64,000 bases of DNA from Ligula intestinalis (GCA_036362985.1 JAYGXS010000003.1:41529366-41593365), one strand, 5' to 3'; shown: positions 49,845-62,482, counted from the first letter of the stretch. Translations and numbers: made by a program. Notes: generated by a model from the letters alone, not told the origin.

Positions 49845-51420
49845 TGTAAAATGCAGAAGATTGCATATTTGATGCAAGGTTGGATATTGGAGGATTTGAC
49901 GTAGACTTGAGGTTGTTTACTTAGTTTTTGGGTTAAATTAGGTTGCAAGATATTTTTTACTAGAAGTTAATGAAGTTCAGATCAGAATACTTTAGGAAAA
50001 TAGAGGGAAAAATTGGCGAAATCCAGCATTTTATGATATCCGAGGAATTTTCTATGCTTTTAAACGCCGCAGGAAAGAAATTCTTGCGTTTACATGTAGC
50101 AATGTGAAAGAACCTTCAGGAAAAGCAGAAACTTTTTAATCATATCTGTTCAAAAAACGGAAAATTTTGTTTTGCATCCATGAAATTGAGGTTAGTATAA
50201 TGAGGAGATAGTGCATTACTTTTGGGAATAGAAGAGCAAAATAAGTTTGAAAATTTATATCATGCAAATCTGCCAAGTTTCGTGCCTAAAAATTAAGTAA
50301 AACACTTTTGAAGTTGTTTTTTTGCATCACTCCATATTAAATTTATGTTTGATATTTGAGGGGTTCAGGCAAGACATGCGTTTGAGAACTCAATTAGTAT
50401 ATGGTAACCAAATTAATTGTAAAATCAATATGAAGTTGGAGACAGTTAACATAGCAAACATTTGACAGGGTTGTCACGGGACATTGCGAAAAAGTTTTTT
50501 TTTCAAAAATCACCGCTGACATTATTGCCTCTACAATTTATTTGTTATTATAGAACTTAGTCTAAAAGTAACCAAATATGCTAAAAACTGATCTGTTTTA
50601 GATAAAACAAGTAGCTTTTTCATTTATAACAGTAAATGTATCCTTATTTGTTAGGGAAATCAATCCACTGGCCGAAATTTAACATTCTAACCTTGACATG
50701 ATCAAAAAAAATTAAAGTACACAGACATCAGACGCCCAAATATATAAGTAAAGCTTTTTTCAAGAGTTTTCTTTGTGTAGAATTTTTTTAAATCAACCTT
50801 GAGCATATATGTTCGCGATTTTTGTAGTAGACGTTCATTTTTCTCGGCAATGAGTGCACATGTTTGGGTAGTTCTGAAACTATGACACACAAAGAGAGCT
50901 GCTAGATAAAACACGTTTAAATGCTGGTTATTTATGTAAAAGCTTTCAAGATACATCGTATTTTGAAGGTTTTGGTAAGCGAATAAAATATACTCATTAT
51001 TTATGCTCAATTGCCTAAGCCAGTGAAAATCGTAAAGTCTTAGTTGGAATTTCATGGAAGATCTATACTGCTTCGTAATAGAAATATCAAAATAATTACA
51101 AAAATATGGCGGAAGGCAATAAATCTTAGCGTACAAAAATGTTACGTTTAAAATTGTTCCCGACAATTCTATTTAATTTTTTTGGTCCCTGACTTGCATG
51201 TACGCAAGTGAGCTTAAGCAATACATTAATCCTGTGATCTCTAAATGGGGCATCTTAAGCGAAAAAGTGGTTGCCTTAGTCCAGCATAAGTCAAGCGATG
51301 CATAAACAAAAGAAAAATTTAGCAGTTCTCGTGAAAACTTGTAAGAATACATATTCGAAATTAAGGCTCTTCGGTAACAACCATACACTATAGTGCACGT
51401 AATATGGAAGCACATTTATT
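49845..51420 (-). repeat. Unclassified repeat R2, copy d, with a 154-codon frame
   Basis: Minus-strand R2 copy. GAAAATTTTGTTTTGCATCC at about 50159 is the complement of the 42726 block, and GCACTCATTGCCGAGAAAAA (complement of about 50835-50855) matches the central anchor. An open frame 51166-50702 (154 codons) falls in the same part of the repeat as stop-broken frames in copies a and b. Those share TQTC-LIAEKNE-like text and SVY-TFF-like text further on. It starts with a weakly hydrophobic stretch and has no domain that I recognise. This may be residual coding sequence of the R2 element or an AT-rich chance frame. Confidence 0.55.
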
Positions 51421-52614
51421 CGAAAACTTGACAAATGGATTATTCTTCAACGTAATTTTACTTGTGTTGCTTTAATTATGCAGTAGTTTTGCATGAGTGG
51501 GCTTACTCTACATGTAAAACCTAAGTTTACGTAGTACGCCGGATTTCTACTTTTTCAGAATTTTCCACTTTATTTAAAAATCTGGTGTTGCTGAAAAACG
51601 TTATATTCATTCATAAATCATAATATGCCCTATTGTGAAGAACAATCATAACTTTATTGCTGTAAGCAATGGGGGCCACAGCTTGGGCTGCGTTTTAGTA
51701 AGAGGGAGTTTATTGTAAAAATCTAATAATTGCATGAGTTTGGCCACCTACTGTAGGTTTGCAGCCTGCAGGTTGACTGAGTGGCTATTGCGTAAAACAA
51801 TGGATAAAAGCCGTAAAATAATTGGAATCATATTTTCTTTGAGCATTGAACACAAGCTTTATACTGCAATATGGAGGTCTTGGCTAACGTCGCTATTTGT
51901 TGTTAAAAACGTTGACTGGTGATGAAAATCATTTTGCTTATAATGCCCGTTGTAAACCGAAGGATTGGTCACTCTCCAAATTTGGTGGCCATAAAAGCGA
52001 TCGAATATTCGACAGGCTCTGCTTGCAAATGAAATTCTGACTGTATATGAGCACGTAGATTGACTCTAGAGGCTTTCTCCTTCAGAATACATAGGCCTAT
52101 TTTTCGTCTGTAAAAAGAGCCCAAAATTTATGCTTCATTAATGAAAAAACCTTCAGAGCTTCGTATCAATTTTAACCAACGAAAATTCTGGCACAAAATG
52201 TATGCCGTATTGCCCACCCAAATCACAGTCACGATGCTTTAGGAGTTGGGTAATCTACTAATGATATATTATCTAAAAGTTAAGACTACGAGCCTGCTAA
52301 GAAAAACTAGAATTGTATGGCGTCACAGCCTAAGAATTTAAAATAAAAATTAGACGGCACTGCTGCAAGCCAACCTGACTATATAATTTTAATCAGCTAG
52401 CGAATTAGTGTGCGCGAAGCGATGGGGCAAGTGATATTTTATGCCAAATGAACATTTAAAAATTGTAAACGAGGAGATTCTCATGCAATTAATGGCCAAC
52501 CACCGACCAACGTGACAATGGCGACTCTTTAGTGACTTTATGTCAATTAACGTGTTTTGAAGGATTGTTCACGGAGCCTACCTTACTTTTTCATCTAAGG
52601 AGAACTCGAAATGA
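51421..52614. other. No gene recognised
   Basis: AT-rich, short frames only. Confidence 0.35.
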
Positions 52615-53030
52615 CAGTAAATTAGTCACCGGCTATTAAGTTCACCTCGGGCTTTGACCAAATTGGGCTTAATAAGCGGCGGGCGCAGTAAGCGGAGAGT
52701 CCTAGTTCTTGATCAACAAACGCAAGATAGGCACTTTACATTACATACGTACTCTATTATGTGTAGAGATTTGCTGTGTACAAGAAAAGTATGCTGTTTG
52801 TCTGTATTTTACGTAAAAACAAAAACAAAAATTTATTTGCGATATGTAACCAGTTGCGCACACAGAGAGATGAACATTTCCCTCTATCCTGTTGGAAAAA
52901 TGGTCTCTGTAGCCGGCGACTGGGCTAATAAGCCGGCGAATTTTGCTATGTAAAATTTCGTCCCAAGCTGACTTGTGTTTAATACGCGGCTGGGCTTATA
53001 AGCCGTGGGTTAAATAACTGGCGACTACTG
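52615..53030. mobile_element. MITE, pogo/Tigger-like
   Basis: A 416-bp non-coding unit with terminal inverted repeats. The left end is CAGTAaatTAGTCACCGGCTATT. The right end, complemented, is CAGTAGTCGCCAGTTATT. The ends start with CAGT and the right one is followed by TA, as in pogo/Tigger elements, which target TA. Inside, GGGCTTAATAAGC-like text occurs three times (about 52663, 52921 and 52991). It has no transposase, so it is non-autonomous. Confidence 0.5.
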
Positions 53031-53849
53031 TAGGAAGCTTAATTTTACTCCCATTTTGCGATGGCCAAAACCGCAGAAAAACAAGACAGATATTTTGCCG
53101 TACGTGTGAAGATTTTCAATATCATCAAAATGTGTTGATTTTAGCATAACGAATATATCTTTTGTTTAGACAGACAGTTACGTTTGAAATATTACCACAA
53201 CAATCTATACGGTGCTAATCCTAATAAACAGTCTTAAAAGCGTCTTTTTTTTCTAGTTATGCCCTTCGGGTAAGCAAGGTTTTCTAAATGTGATTGTAGT
53301 AAAAAACCCTTGTTTTGCGGCGCAAGTCTTCATACTGCCTTCGATTGCACTGGACTCAGTTTAAAAATTTAGTGGCAACTCTTCTAAGTACACGTGACAA
53401 ATGCCTACCTTCCATTTTGTTGTTTTTATAGATTAGCATGTCCTGGCCAAGCCCTCACCCTTCCGCGTGCATATGATTTATGCAAATTTTTATGCATGCA
53501 TCACTCAAGATTACCATGGGTCTGTTGGGATGTCGGAATAACTTAGTAAAATTATTTTAACATTGGCATCCACTGTGCATTATTTGAGTGGCAAAATATA
53601 AGTTTCATTTGTCAGTTGACGCAATGTCTTCTGACATTCACTAATTTTTCCACATTAACTTATTTATAGTAGGGTTTTATAAGTTTGACATGGATTAACT
53701 CGTCAAGGTAAGGGTGACGTTGTATATACCGGAATACTGTTGACGATTGTTTACTTACCCGCTGAGGGTATGCTAAGGGGTACATCGACAAGCAATGGGA
53801 GTAATTATTACTTTGTAATTGGTAGGGTTTTCCAGTGTATCATTTCTAC
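53031..53849. other. No gene recognised
   Basis: AT-rich. Leads into R2 copy b. Confidence 0.35.
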
Positions 53850-55240
53850 AGGCAATTCGAATAACAGTAGATTGCCTATCTCATTTAATGTAGTGGATTC
53901 ACTAAAAATGTAATTATGCATGAAATCAGCATACGCGGATGCTTCCAAACTATTTTATCAGTTAAGAAAGAACTTTATGTATAAAAAAGACATAAATTGG
54001 TGGAAAAATGACTATTTACTAGCATTAGAATATTTAAGATACAAAAATAACAGTTAACGATTTTACTGTTTTGCTTTGTTTGTCCATAAATAACGATTTT
54101 TTCAACCCAATTACCAAAAAATTAGAAATACGAAATATCTTGAGAACATTAAGCTTAATAATGAATTTTAAAACATTCCTGCTTATGCAGCTTCCTATGT
54201 GGGTTATTACTTTAGAATTACCCAAATATGTCAACTCATTGCCGAGAAAATAAATTTCCTTAAAAAAAGCCAAGGATGCATACGTCTAACATTCATCAAA
54301 AAACTTTCTATAAGAAGTTACCTTTTCAAAAAGCACGTTATTTAAATATTTTGAAATGGAATATCTTTATACTGTACCTTTTTTGAAGATTAAATGGAGA
54401 TCAATATAGGATATTTTTAGCGGTTTTTGATTTTCCTAAAAAGAAGAGATACATATTTTGCTGAAAATATTCGAACTTAGATTTCTGTGTAAACCGGAGC
54501 AGTTTTTAATACGTTTGTTTAGTCCAGAGCACTGTTAGGTGATTTCAAATGCACAACAGGGTGACCGACTATACCCTTCAGTATTCTTAAACTTGATAAT
54601 GTTTGGCCTGTTCCTTTCCAAGTTTTTGAGTCATTAATTTTCTTCTAAATTTTGACAACATTTTGACGGGAATCGTTTACAATATTATTGAGAAAACTTA
54701 TGATATTCCGAGGTACTTCATGTACAGTCAAATCGGCTCAGTAATTGTGGCATACTTAAACACATTTTGGTCTCTTGTAAGTTGATAACTTATCTTTAGG
54801 GTAGAAAGTGTAACAGCTTGGTCAGGAAAAAAATTGGTAACTGAATCCATTTTTATTTTCACGATAATAATGCTTTATCTCAAAGGTACACTTACCATAA
54901 TTTTAAGGAGGCAAAACAAATTTTACCCTTTTATTAACATATCTAATTAAAACGCTTGTGCTTTCCATCAATGTTCTTTTAAAGTGCAGCAGGCACAAAC
55001 AAGAAGTCCTTTTCCGCAGTGTGTAATTGCGTCGAAAGTTGTTTGGTTATCGAAAAACGATAGATTTTGCCTATTTCTGCGTCTATTTTCTCCCAGTATA
55101 CTGATTTGAGGGGAATTCTATTTTAGTAAACAGCATTTTGTGCCTTAAGTCAACCCAATGAACTAAAAAATGACCTCAATTGTGTGTCAAATCCCACGAT
55201 CCCCAACCTTTCATCAAATATTGAATCAACGTTAAGTTTT
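53850..55240 (+). repeat. Unclassified repeat R2, copy b
   Basis: Plus-strand copy with the same anchors in the same order as copy a: GACTATTTACTAGCATTAGA (about 54009), TCAACTCATTGCCGAGAAAA (about 54231), TGTAAACCGGAGCAGTTT (about 54488), GGTCTCTTGTAAGTTGATAA, and the 54870-55230 end block. It is more compact than copy a. Short frames inside are broken at homologous positions in the other copies. Confidence 0.7.
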
Positions 55241-56494
55241 TTTAAAGGCCATCGTGCCGACGTGACGCGTATATATTGTAAAAAAATGTACTTTTACAAC
55301 TTTACGAAAGTTATCGTTTCGACGCATAAATGGCTTATTCGTGCTTTCTATAATTTACCATCAGGTAAGTTAAACCATATTAAAGTGGCACATATGCGTG
55401 CTTTCTCTGGTCTATCGTCAGATTAGTTAATTTGTACGCAAGCGGTGTGAAAGATAAAACATGCGATCAACAATATTTGCCTTTTCATACAAGTGAGTCA
55501 TGTTGAAATGTGGTGGATGACCAGGGAGAAATTATAAGGTGCTATTGGGGGATTGCCGAAGCCGTTCGAATGTGACGAAGGAAAAAAGAGAGGGCGTGGA
55601 GAAGAACTGCAGTAAAGTGACAGTTGGTCATGAAGGGTGCGGAGATTGCAAGAGGTATTTTTGTGCATATAAGGTCAACCGCCTTTATATAATAGTTATC
55701 GCTTTTATTATGGCTAGCGTACGCTGACCCAGGGACTTTTATTGGTTTAATGGGACCAACGCAAGCACGAAGTCGACGATTTTGGGGGATATAGTGCTGC
55801 TTATGCTCTAAAGTTCATCGTTTCTCAGCCACACAGGGAGGATTTTGTTGTTTTCCTTTGGATAAGCACTGGCTTGTGCATCTAATATTACCTGCTCCAC
55901 AGCAGCAAGTGCATGCATATTAAGGTGATCTGGACAGGCATTATATGCTCGCGTTCTGCTTGTTAAATCAGATTTGTTGAGAAGTAAATGGATATCCTGT
56001 TTTACTCTCAATTTTCATGAAACAGCTTGTCCAAGGCGTGTTCTCAGGAGTTAATCTTAGAGCATCCCTAAAGAGGAACCTTACGGACTAGACATTTGTT
56101 CGTAAATTACATTAGTTGGGTTTAATTTGTCATGCGACCATATTCTGCGTAACAAATCTATCAAAACACCCATAATATCGGACTAGGCCCTACATGTTAC
56201 TTCGCATTTTATCAATACTCTAGGCAAGCAAAACTTTTTAGCCTTTTGGTTCAAGCAACAGAGCAGATTGCGTTGCTTTTGGATGTGCTGCTGCTCAGGT
56301 TTTTATCTTGATAAGATGGTTTCTTCTTTCGATAAACGCCCCCCGGACGCTACAGTCAGGGTATCGTCTAAGAATGGAAGGTACTTTGTCTCTTTTGCCC
56401 ATTAACTGAACACGGTGGACCGATGTTCTTTATTCACAACAATTACTAGAACATATAAAGTATAGCATAGCATCCGTGTTACAAGCCGACATAT
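55241..56494. other. No gene recognised
   Basis: Mixed composition. A minus-strand frame at 56011-55808 (67 codons) has a faint likeness to the N-terminal part of PLE reverse transcriptases (ending WLRNDEL), too weak to call. Confidence 0.35.
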
Positions 56495-57130
56495 ATGAGA
56501 GATTGATGCTCTTTCGCTAATCGGCATTTAGTAAGCTTGTAATACTGATTGTCGTGAAGTCTTTAGTGAAGTCGTTGCACTCACGATAGGATGCCGGCTT
56601 TTTAACTAGCTCCTTACCAACCACTAACCGATCATATGTATTGTAAAAGGTAGCTTGTTTAGTAGCATGCATTTTTTCATCGATTTTGACTGCCTTTATA
56701 AATTCAAATATATTTAATGGAAAGCATTAACAAAAAATATTTGTTATATTCTTTTGGTATCAAATTACACCCTCTTTGGTTGCTATGCTTAAAGAAAGGT
56801 TACATTATGGCATTCCAGAAAGTTTCTTATTCTGACTTTTATACGATTATGAGACGTTTATTCATTAAACATCTAATTCGCTAATTTATTACTGCTGCCT
56901 TTAACTTATAGAACATGTGTTTAAATATGTTGCAAAATGCATACTTATAAGGTAGCAATTTTTTATAGTTCATACCATTTTTCTTAGAGGTCTTTTAGAA
57001 CCTCATTAAAAAACTGGCATCTTTTCGTGCCCGCAATGACTTCACAATGAACTGCACGATAATCAGAACAACAAACTTACTCAATGCCGATGAGTGAAAA
57101 AATATCAATATTTCGCATATTTCGGCATGC
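56495..57130. repeat. Foldback element R1, copy c (deleted)
   Basis: The left arm is present: GATGCTCTTTCGCTAATCGG (about 56505), AATACTGATTGTCGTGAAGT, GATTTTGACTGCCTTTATAA, GGAAAGCATTAACAAAAAAT. Only the outer part of the right arm remains: CTTCACAATGAACTGCACGA (about 57040) and ATGCCGATGAGTGAAAAAAT (about 57085). The spacer differs from copies a and b, so an internal deletion or replacement has occurred. Confidence 0.65.
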
Positions 57131-57352
57131 TTCACGAATTTTATGCTGTACTGTGCATTGGGTTCTGTTGTCAAAGCAGCGACCGTAGTGCTTTGAGTTA
57201 TTCAACTAATTACTAAGAATGTATTGCTTTACTTTGCCAACAAAAGCAGCGGTTGCAGAAGCTCCATCGGCAAGGCAATAAAAACGCCATTTGTAAAGAT
57301 TATTTGCAAAAAAGAAACTATATTTTGTTTATTTTAGTAAAAGGTCGTTACT

Positions 57353-57817
57353 ATGGTGTGGTACCCTCCAAAAACTTTTTTAAAATTTTTTTATTTTACC
57401 GAGTTAATGCAGTTAACTTTTTTCTTGACGTTTCCAAGGATTATATATGTAGATACTTATTATAAGCTCTATAATAATCCACAAAAAAGTAAGTCTTTGT
57501 TTAATTACTTACAATTGTACTTTGACATGAAATTAGACATTCGATACACTAGTAAAGCTGGATGCTCAAATACGCAGTTCATATTATTTCTGGGTCTACA
57601 ACCTCAGATTAAAGGGAAAAAACTACTTGCTCTCATAGAAAAAAAGATTTTGCTCTGTTTATTGTTTGAAGTCAAATTCACAACCGTTGACTTGAGCTCG
57701 GACGTCCGCATCTATAGTGTTAACATAAATAAGGAGTTGATGCGTTTTTTCACTAATTATATTCATAAGTTTAAGCTTAATGCAGGGGCAGAAATATTAA
57801 AATATGGGTGTCAATGA
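57353..57817 (+). CDS. Unassigned 154-codon open frame
   Basis: Starts with ATG and is rich in Leu, Phe, Lys and Tyr. No motif, signal or repeat is recognised. The C-terminal third is less biased (TTVDLSSDVRIYSVNINKEL). An AT-rich stretch of this length can stay open by chance, so I would not call it a gene without transcript evidence. Confidence 0.15.
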   Translation: MVWYPPKTFLKFFYFTELMQLTFFLTFPRIIYVDTYYKLYNNPQKSKSLFNYLQLYFDMKLDIRYTSKAGCSNTQFILFLGLQPQIKGKKLLALIEKKILLCLLFEVKFTTVDLSSDVRIYSVNINKELMRFFTNYIHKFKLNAGAEILKYGCQ

Positions 57818-58385
57818 CTTAAAGTCCATTCTTAAGTAGAGGATTCCGTCTGTTTTTGAAACTGATGTGCCGATAATCATGCTACTTTACTAACGCTCAC
57901 CAGGGGTCAAGTAGCTTTTGTGTTTCCAGCATATTTTGCACCTTAATGCAACATTTAAATCAACCATAAGTGCAGAACTAAAATTCAAGGAATGCTACAA
58001 AATGTATACATTAATTAAAACCGTAACGCCCAGTTGACTTACAATATCATCATGCGGTCGGCGTCTGAACAAAAAAATCTGTACTCAAATTAATAGTAAG
58101 CTGTTCCCTTTTCCTTAACTAGTAAACATTACCTGCTTACGCCAAAAATCTTTTGACTTATGCCGTTTCTGGTCATTTTAGGGCACCGCCTAATGACTAC
58201 GTCAGCACAGTCTCGATAAACATTGACTGCTCACTCAAACTGCTCCTTTAAAAGTGCATATTAATAGCATGCCCTCTCTGAAGCAATCTTATTCTGGAAA
58301 AAAATGCCTCTAATCACCGTTGAGAAAAGTTCACAATTTGTTGCCTTTCTAAGAAAAATAGGGCTTTTTGAGAAACAGTACTTAC
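57818..58385. other. No gene recognised
   Basis: AT-rich, no frame of note. Confidence 0.35.
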
Positions 58386-58447
58386 GTCGCTGCTTGCTGT
58401 AAAAGAAGAATCTTCATCTTGGATCGCAATTTTCAATGCAGAAACAT
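58386..58447 (-). other. Candidate internal exon (62 nt)
   Basis: On the minus strand a pyrimidine-rich tract ending TTTTTTCTACACAG precedes the segment and GTAAGT follows it, a strong acceptor and a consensus donor. The segment stays open in a frame reading VSALKIAIQDEDSSFTASSD. No flanking exons were found and the protein is not recognised, so it may be chance. Confidence 0.25.
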
Positions 58448-58664
58448 CTGTGTAGAAAAAAGATGAAGTGCAAGAAAAATTCAAACAGCTGAATGATTTG
58501 GACGTAGGTTTTCCTTCAGGAGTCGATTTTTTTATTTTCGTGGACATCGGGCATTGCAAACGCTCTTTATGTCTTTATTCATAAATAAATGCCGTATGTT
58601 ACATTAATTAATAGAAATTGTTTGATATTAAGTGATTTTATTCAACTCAACGATCTTTCTGCCA

Positions 58665-58687
58665 AATATCCTCCTGATGAGGATATT
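58665..58687. repeat. Perfect 9-bp hairpin
   Basis: AATATCCTC and GAGGATATT surround CTGAT. No associated gene. Confidence 0.6.
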
Positions 58688-60754
58688 AAAAAAGTTTTCA
58701 TGAGGAACAATCTCCGAAAAAAAACTAAAGTGACACGCTTCTGCTAATAATGAGTTACAAACGAAATCAAATGGGGCAAGAGGCCCATTTTAACCTATGG
58801 ACCGTCGTCAAGTAGCCTTATCTTACGGAGCTTTATAGCTCAGGGGGTTCGAACACTAGACCTTTTTTATCGAATGTAAGTAAGTTCAACGCTTCTACAA
58901 CAAGCCAAGAGCCATTTCATTTTTCGCTTGTTATCTGGAATTCAGACGATGAGTAAAAAGTGCTGACGGATCATATAGCACATATGTTTGTCTTGCAGAA
59001 GCCTCTTAGTCTATCGCAGCCAGGTTTGAGAAGGATGCGCTTAGGGAGAACTGCGTATAAAGGGAAGACCAGTACTACAGATTTGATGTAAATGTGTACA
59101 TCCTTTTTTAACAAGAAAGTCCTTAATATCAACTTTGCAAATAATCTCTCAGTGCGATGCTTAACTAACAAACGCCCAAGTATGAACTTGGTTTTGTTTT
59201 ACGTCAGGAGCAAATAAGAGCGTTTTGTTCAGGTTTCAAAGAAACATCCCATAAATTTAACCTACAAAAAAAAGAACCCATCTTCTTCTTCGCATCGGAA
59301 TCATCTTTATTATCGCTGCTCACCTCTGGCCGCATTAATAAACAATAATTATATTAAAAGATCGGTTGACATGCACAAGTTCCATTTGTAGAGTAAGAAG
59401 AAGTGAAAACTAGTCAACGTACCACCATTCATATTTTAAATTTTAAATTCGTAGCAAGCTAGGCAAAGGTCAGAATCTCGAGGTTACCCGAGTTTACAGG
59501 TTGGAAAAATGTGGCCGAACTTAGAAATTTTGTACTTGGCACCTCCACATCATTTTAATAATTTCAATTTTGTGCTACTTTGCATTTTCTTTGGTTTTAT
59601 TTTTCCGAGTTTCACTGGGGAGCGCAATATCCTTCTCAAAAGACAAATTTTTGGTACTTTTCGTAGCCAAAAATGAAATATAACGAACCTTCTTTTGACC
59701 TACCAGTGTGACTAAAAGGGTGTCTAAGAACTTCTAGTGGGAGATGGTGCACAATAATCGTCTGGTTTTATGTTATGTATTTGAATATAGTAATCCTCTA
59801 GCACAACATTCTTCCATTAAAGCAATTTGCTGTATATCCGTACAAGTTTTATAAGTTGCAAGGACAAATGTGTATTTTCTCATTTCAGTAATACATCAGA
59901 TTATCTACTGGTTTAATTCTTGTATTTTTTTTATATTGCATTCCATCATAATGCCAGAAATATGCGCTGGGGCTTTAGTGATCCCGTGAATGATACATGC
60001 AGCTTTTCTTTCTAATGAACGTGCCTGAAGTCGAGTTGATTCTTGAAATGCACAGTCAACTCAATAAAAATAACTGGCTTTAAAATTTACTTTTGTATAC
60101 CTACTTAAACAGCTTTTCTATCCACCTAATATCAGAGCTGTCCAGGCTGCTACAAGAAATCCTTATAGCAACCACAATATTCTGTTTCATCGATTACGTA
60201 AATAATTCTTGTGAAGGTTAACAATATTTTTGTATACGGAAGAAATATTTGGAAGCGCTAACAAAATCGATCCAATTGTTTATCAGTCCAAAAAGCGTCT
60301 ACAAGTTTCGGTTAAGGGGATGTTGAAGACGTATACTGTCGGTACTCTTGCAAAGCGCTTTGAACATACACACCATTACGAAGTTTTACTAGAAGGAACT
60401 TGCTAAGTGCGATTTTATCAATTATAACACGATATTTGTATCTTAAAACACAAGGTAAAAATGAACTGCCGGAATTACTGGATCAAGTTGACTGCTGACG
60501 TTTGTAGTTCATAATTTTATGGTTTTATACATTAATACTACCTAAGAAAGCTTTCTGATGCTAAACACAATCCCAGTTAAAGTGATGTTCAATCTTATTT
60601 GGTTATTTTACTAGCTTTCATGTATGAACTGTAATCTGATAAAGATCTGTTGTTGATTCATGAGCATAGGCGAGTACCAGAAAGTAATTGATAGTCAGCA
60701 GGCAAGCCTTATTCTACTTCTGTCACATAAACAGTAACTTGTATATCTAATGAA
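58688..60754. other. No gene recognised
   Basis: AT-rich. A tRNA A-box-like TATAGCTCAGGGGG at 58838-58851 lacks the rest of a tRNA. Confidence 0.35.
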
Positions 60755-61480
60755 ATGTGAGGATTAAAGTTTCAATTGGGGATTCAACACACATTGGATG
60801 TTGTCAATTTGGTCACTGAGTCGACTAAAGACGAAAACGTGCAGTTTACTAGGAAAGAATTGAATGCAAATCATTATACTGGGGGTAAATACAAGCGGAA
60901 TGTGGGCAAGTCCGACGTTTTTTGCTACCCAAGGAATTTCCTAAGCTACTAAACGCTATGGTAATACACTTTTTTGTTATGCATTATAAAAGATCATTCA
61001 CTTTCTAATTATATGCGGTAAACGAACGGGAAATTTTAATTTGGTGCACAAAATTAAAGCAAGTGCGATTATGAGGTAAATCATTATTATTGGGACAAGA
61101 AGAGCAAAGTGAGTTAACAAACGTATTACGTTATGCGCCATAAAGATGAATAAAAACTTAGAAGGCGGTAAGTTGTTTTACCTCAACGAAAAAAACGACC
61201 ACTACCAAGCACATATAAAAACACTCGAGACATTCCATTAATTTTCTTTACCAAGGCGTATGTAAAATATGTACAGACACTTTCTATCTATGCAAAAGAA
61301 TCAATGAAAACGTAGAGTTCAAAAGGAACGGCTATAAGCTTATAAGTCGACATGTTTGGGTGATTCTAAGACCATGACTCAAACAGACAGCTGCATAAGA
61401 AACAACATTTATATATAAATGTTTTTAAACAATATCATATTTTGAAGTTTTTGTTAAACACATAGAACAAATCGGTATTT
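60755..61480 (-). repeat. Unclassified repeat R2, copy e
   Basis: Aligns with copy d on the same strand: CTACCCAAGGAATTTCCTAAGC (about 60930) with TATCCGAGGAATTTTCTATG, TTGGGACAAGAAGAGCAAAG (about 61088) with TTGGGAATAGAAGAGCAAAA, and GACATGTTTGGGTGATTCTA (about 61348). The most diverged copy in the window. Confidence 0.6.
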
Positions 61481-62126
61481 AAAGACAATAAAATAAAATC
61501 CCTGAAATTAGTAAAGTGTTAAGGAAATTTATCTTGATGTCCACAAGATGGTATGTTTACCATTGCAACAGACAGATTAATTTAAATTTGTTAGTCACTG
61601 GCCAGCGTGTCCACATGTCGACACACGAATTACCTTACTCATGTAACGCCCAATTGGCAAAATCAAGTGCAACATCTAGTCGTCTTAGTTTAACGTATCT
61701 CAAAGACAACAAGAATATATAAATAACTGCAAGTTATTATTTGAACACCGTGTATTACAACCTAAACTTTGCACTATTCGGTAGCAGCCGTACTTTACGT
61801 TCCCATAATTTATAGGCAAACAGGATTAACTTCAAAGATAATTCTACTCATTCTGAATAATTCACTAACTTTTGTTACATTAAAAAATATGATTTACTCA
61901 CTTGGCCTTATTTTCAAATTTTTAGTTTTTTAATGACTGCCATTTTTAGATACGGCAATATTAAATGATAAACCACAATATATTTTCAATTTTTGTAAGA
62001 CACTTGCATAACTGCTGTAAGACGTTGAAGAACGCATCTTGGGCCGATTAAGTTAAACAGCGATATCCTTTTAAAAATCCTTGGATTTCATCGGTTGAGA
62101 TATCCACTGTCGACCAGCTGGTGTTC
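61481..62126. other. No gene recognised
   Basis: AT-rich, short frames only. Confidence 0.35.
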
Positions 62127-62188
62127 GGGGTTACGCTTGGCTGATGAAGGCAAATAAGCCCCAAAAGAGTTCTGTATCAAGTTACCCC
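62127..62188 (+). ncRNA. Type I hammerhead ribozyme-like motif
   Basis: Plus-strand layout of a type I hammerhead. Stem I: GCUUGG (62135-62140) pairs with UCAAGU (62177-62182), extended beyond an internal loop by GGGGU (62127-62131) with ACCCC (62184-62188). CUGAUGA is intact at 62141-62147. Stem II: GGC (62149-62151) pairs with GCC, with an AAAUAA loop resembling the CAAAUA loop of Schistosoma SINE-like hammerheads. The GAAA box is degenerate (CAAAA). A short stem III, AGAG...CU, ends in the cleavage triplet GUA (62174-62176). The changed GAAA box suggests weak or no activity now. Confidence 0.5.
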
Positions 62189-62349
62189 CAGACGCTGTCA
62201 TACCCCCCTTACTGCATTTATGACTTGGCCGGAATCGGCCTGGCAGGTGGTCACCCGTTGGGGACCTCTTACCACCACATGAACTTTGTTTAGTTCGGAC
62301 GCCTATTCGATCGGTGTTCGCACATTCCTGAGTGAATACATATATATAT

Positions 62350-62407
62350 GGGAAGGTAAGGCGATCAGGGGAACAGGGTGGGGTTCCCGTGATCGCCTAA
62401 CCTTCTC
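62350..62407. repeat. Hairpin of PLE tail sequence
   Basis: GGGAAGGTAAGGCGATCAGG and its near-complement ending CGTGATCGCCTAACCTTCTC form arms of about 25 bp around a short G-rich loop. A third, direct copy of the second arm's motif (GGCGATCACGGGAACC) starts at about 62491. Confidence 0.65.
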
Positions 62408-62445
62408 AATTATGTCCGCGAACACGAATTTTCGCTTCTATTAGC

Positions 62446-62482
62446 AGTATATATATTTATATATATATATATAAATATATGA
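62446..62482. repeat. AT-rich simple repeat
   Basis: TATATATATTTATATATATA-type tract at the end of the PLE tail. The same kind of tract precedes the tail at 45766. Confidence 0.8.

Noticed and set aside
50702..51166. 154-codon frame as a host gene
   Set aside because: It lies inside repeat family R2, and the homologous stretches in other copies carry stops.
55808..56011. Minus-strand frame resembling the N-terminal part of a PLE reverse transcriptase
   Set aside because: Only a short likeness at its end (WLRNDEL). The next expected motif (ADKGxATV) is not found downstream in any frame.
58838..58870. tRNA A-box-like TATAGCTCAGGGGG
   Set aside because: B box, anticodon arm and acceptor stem are missing.
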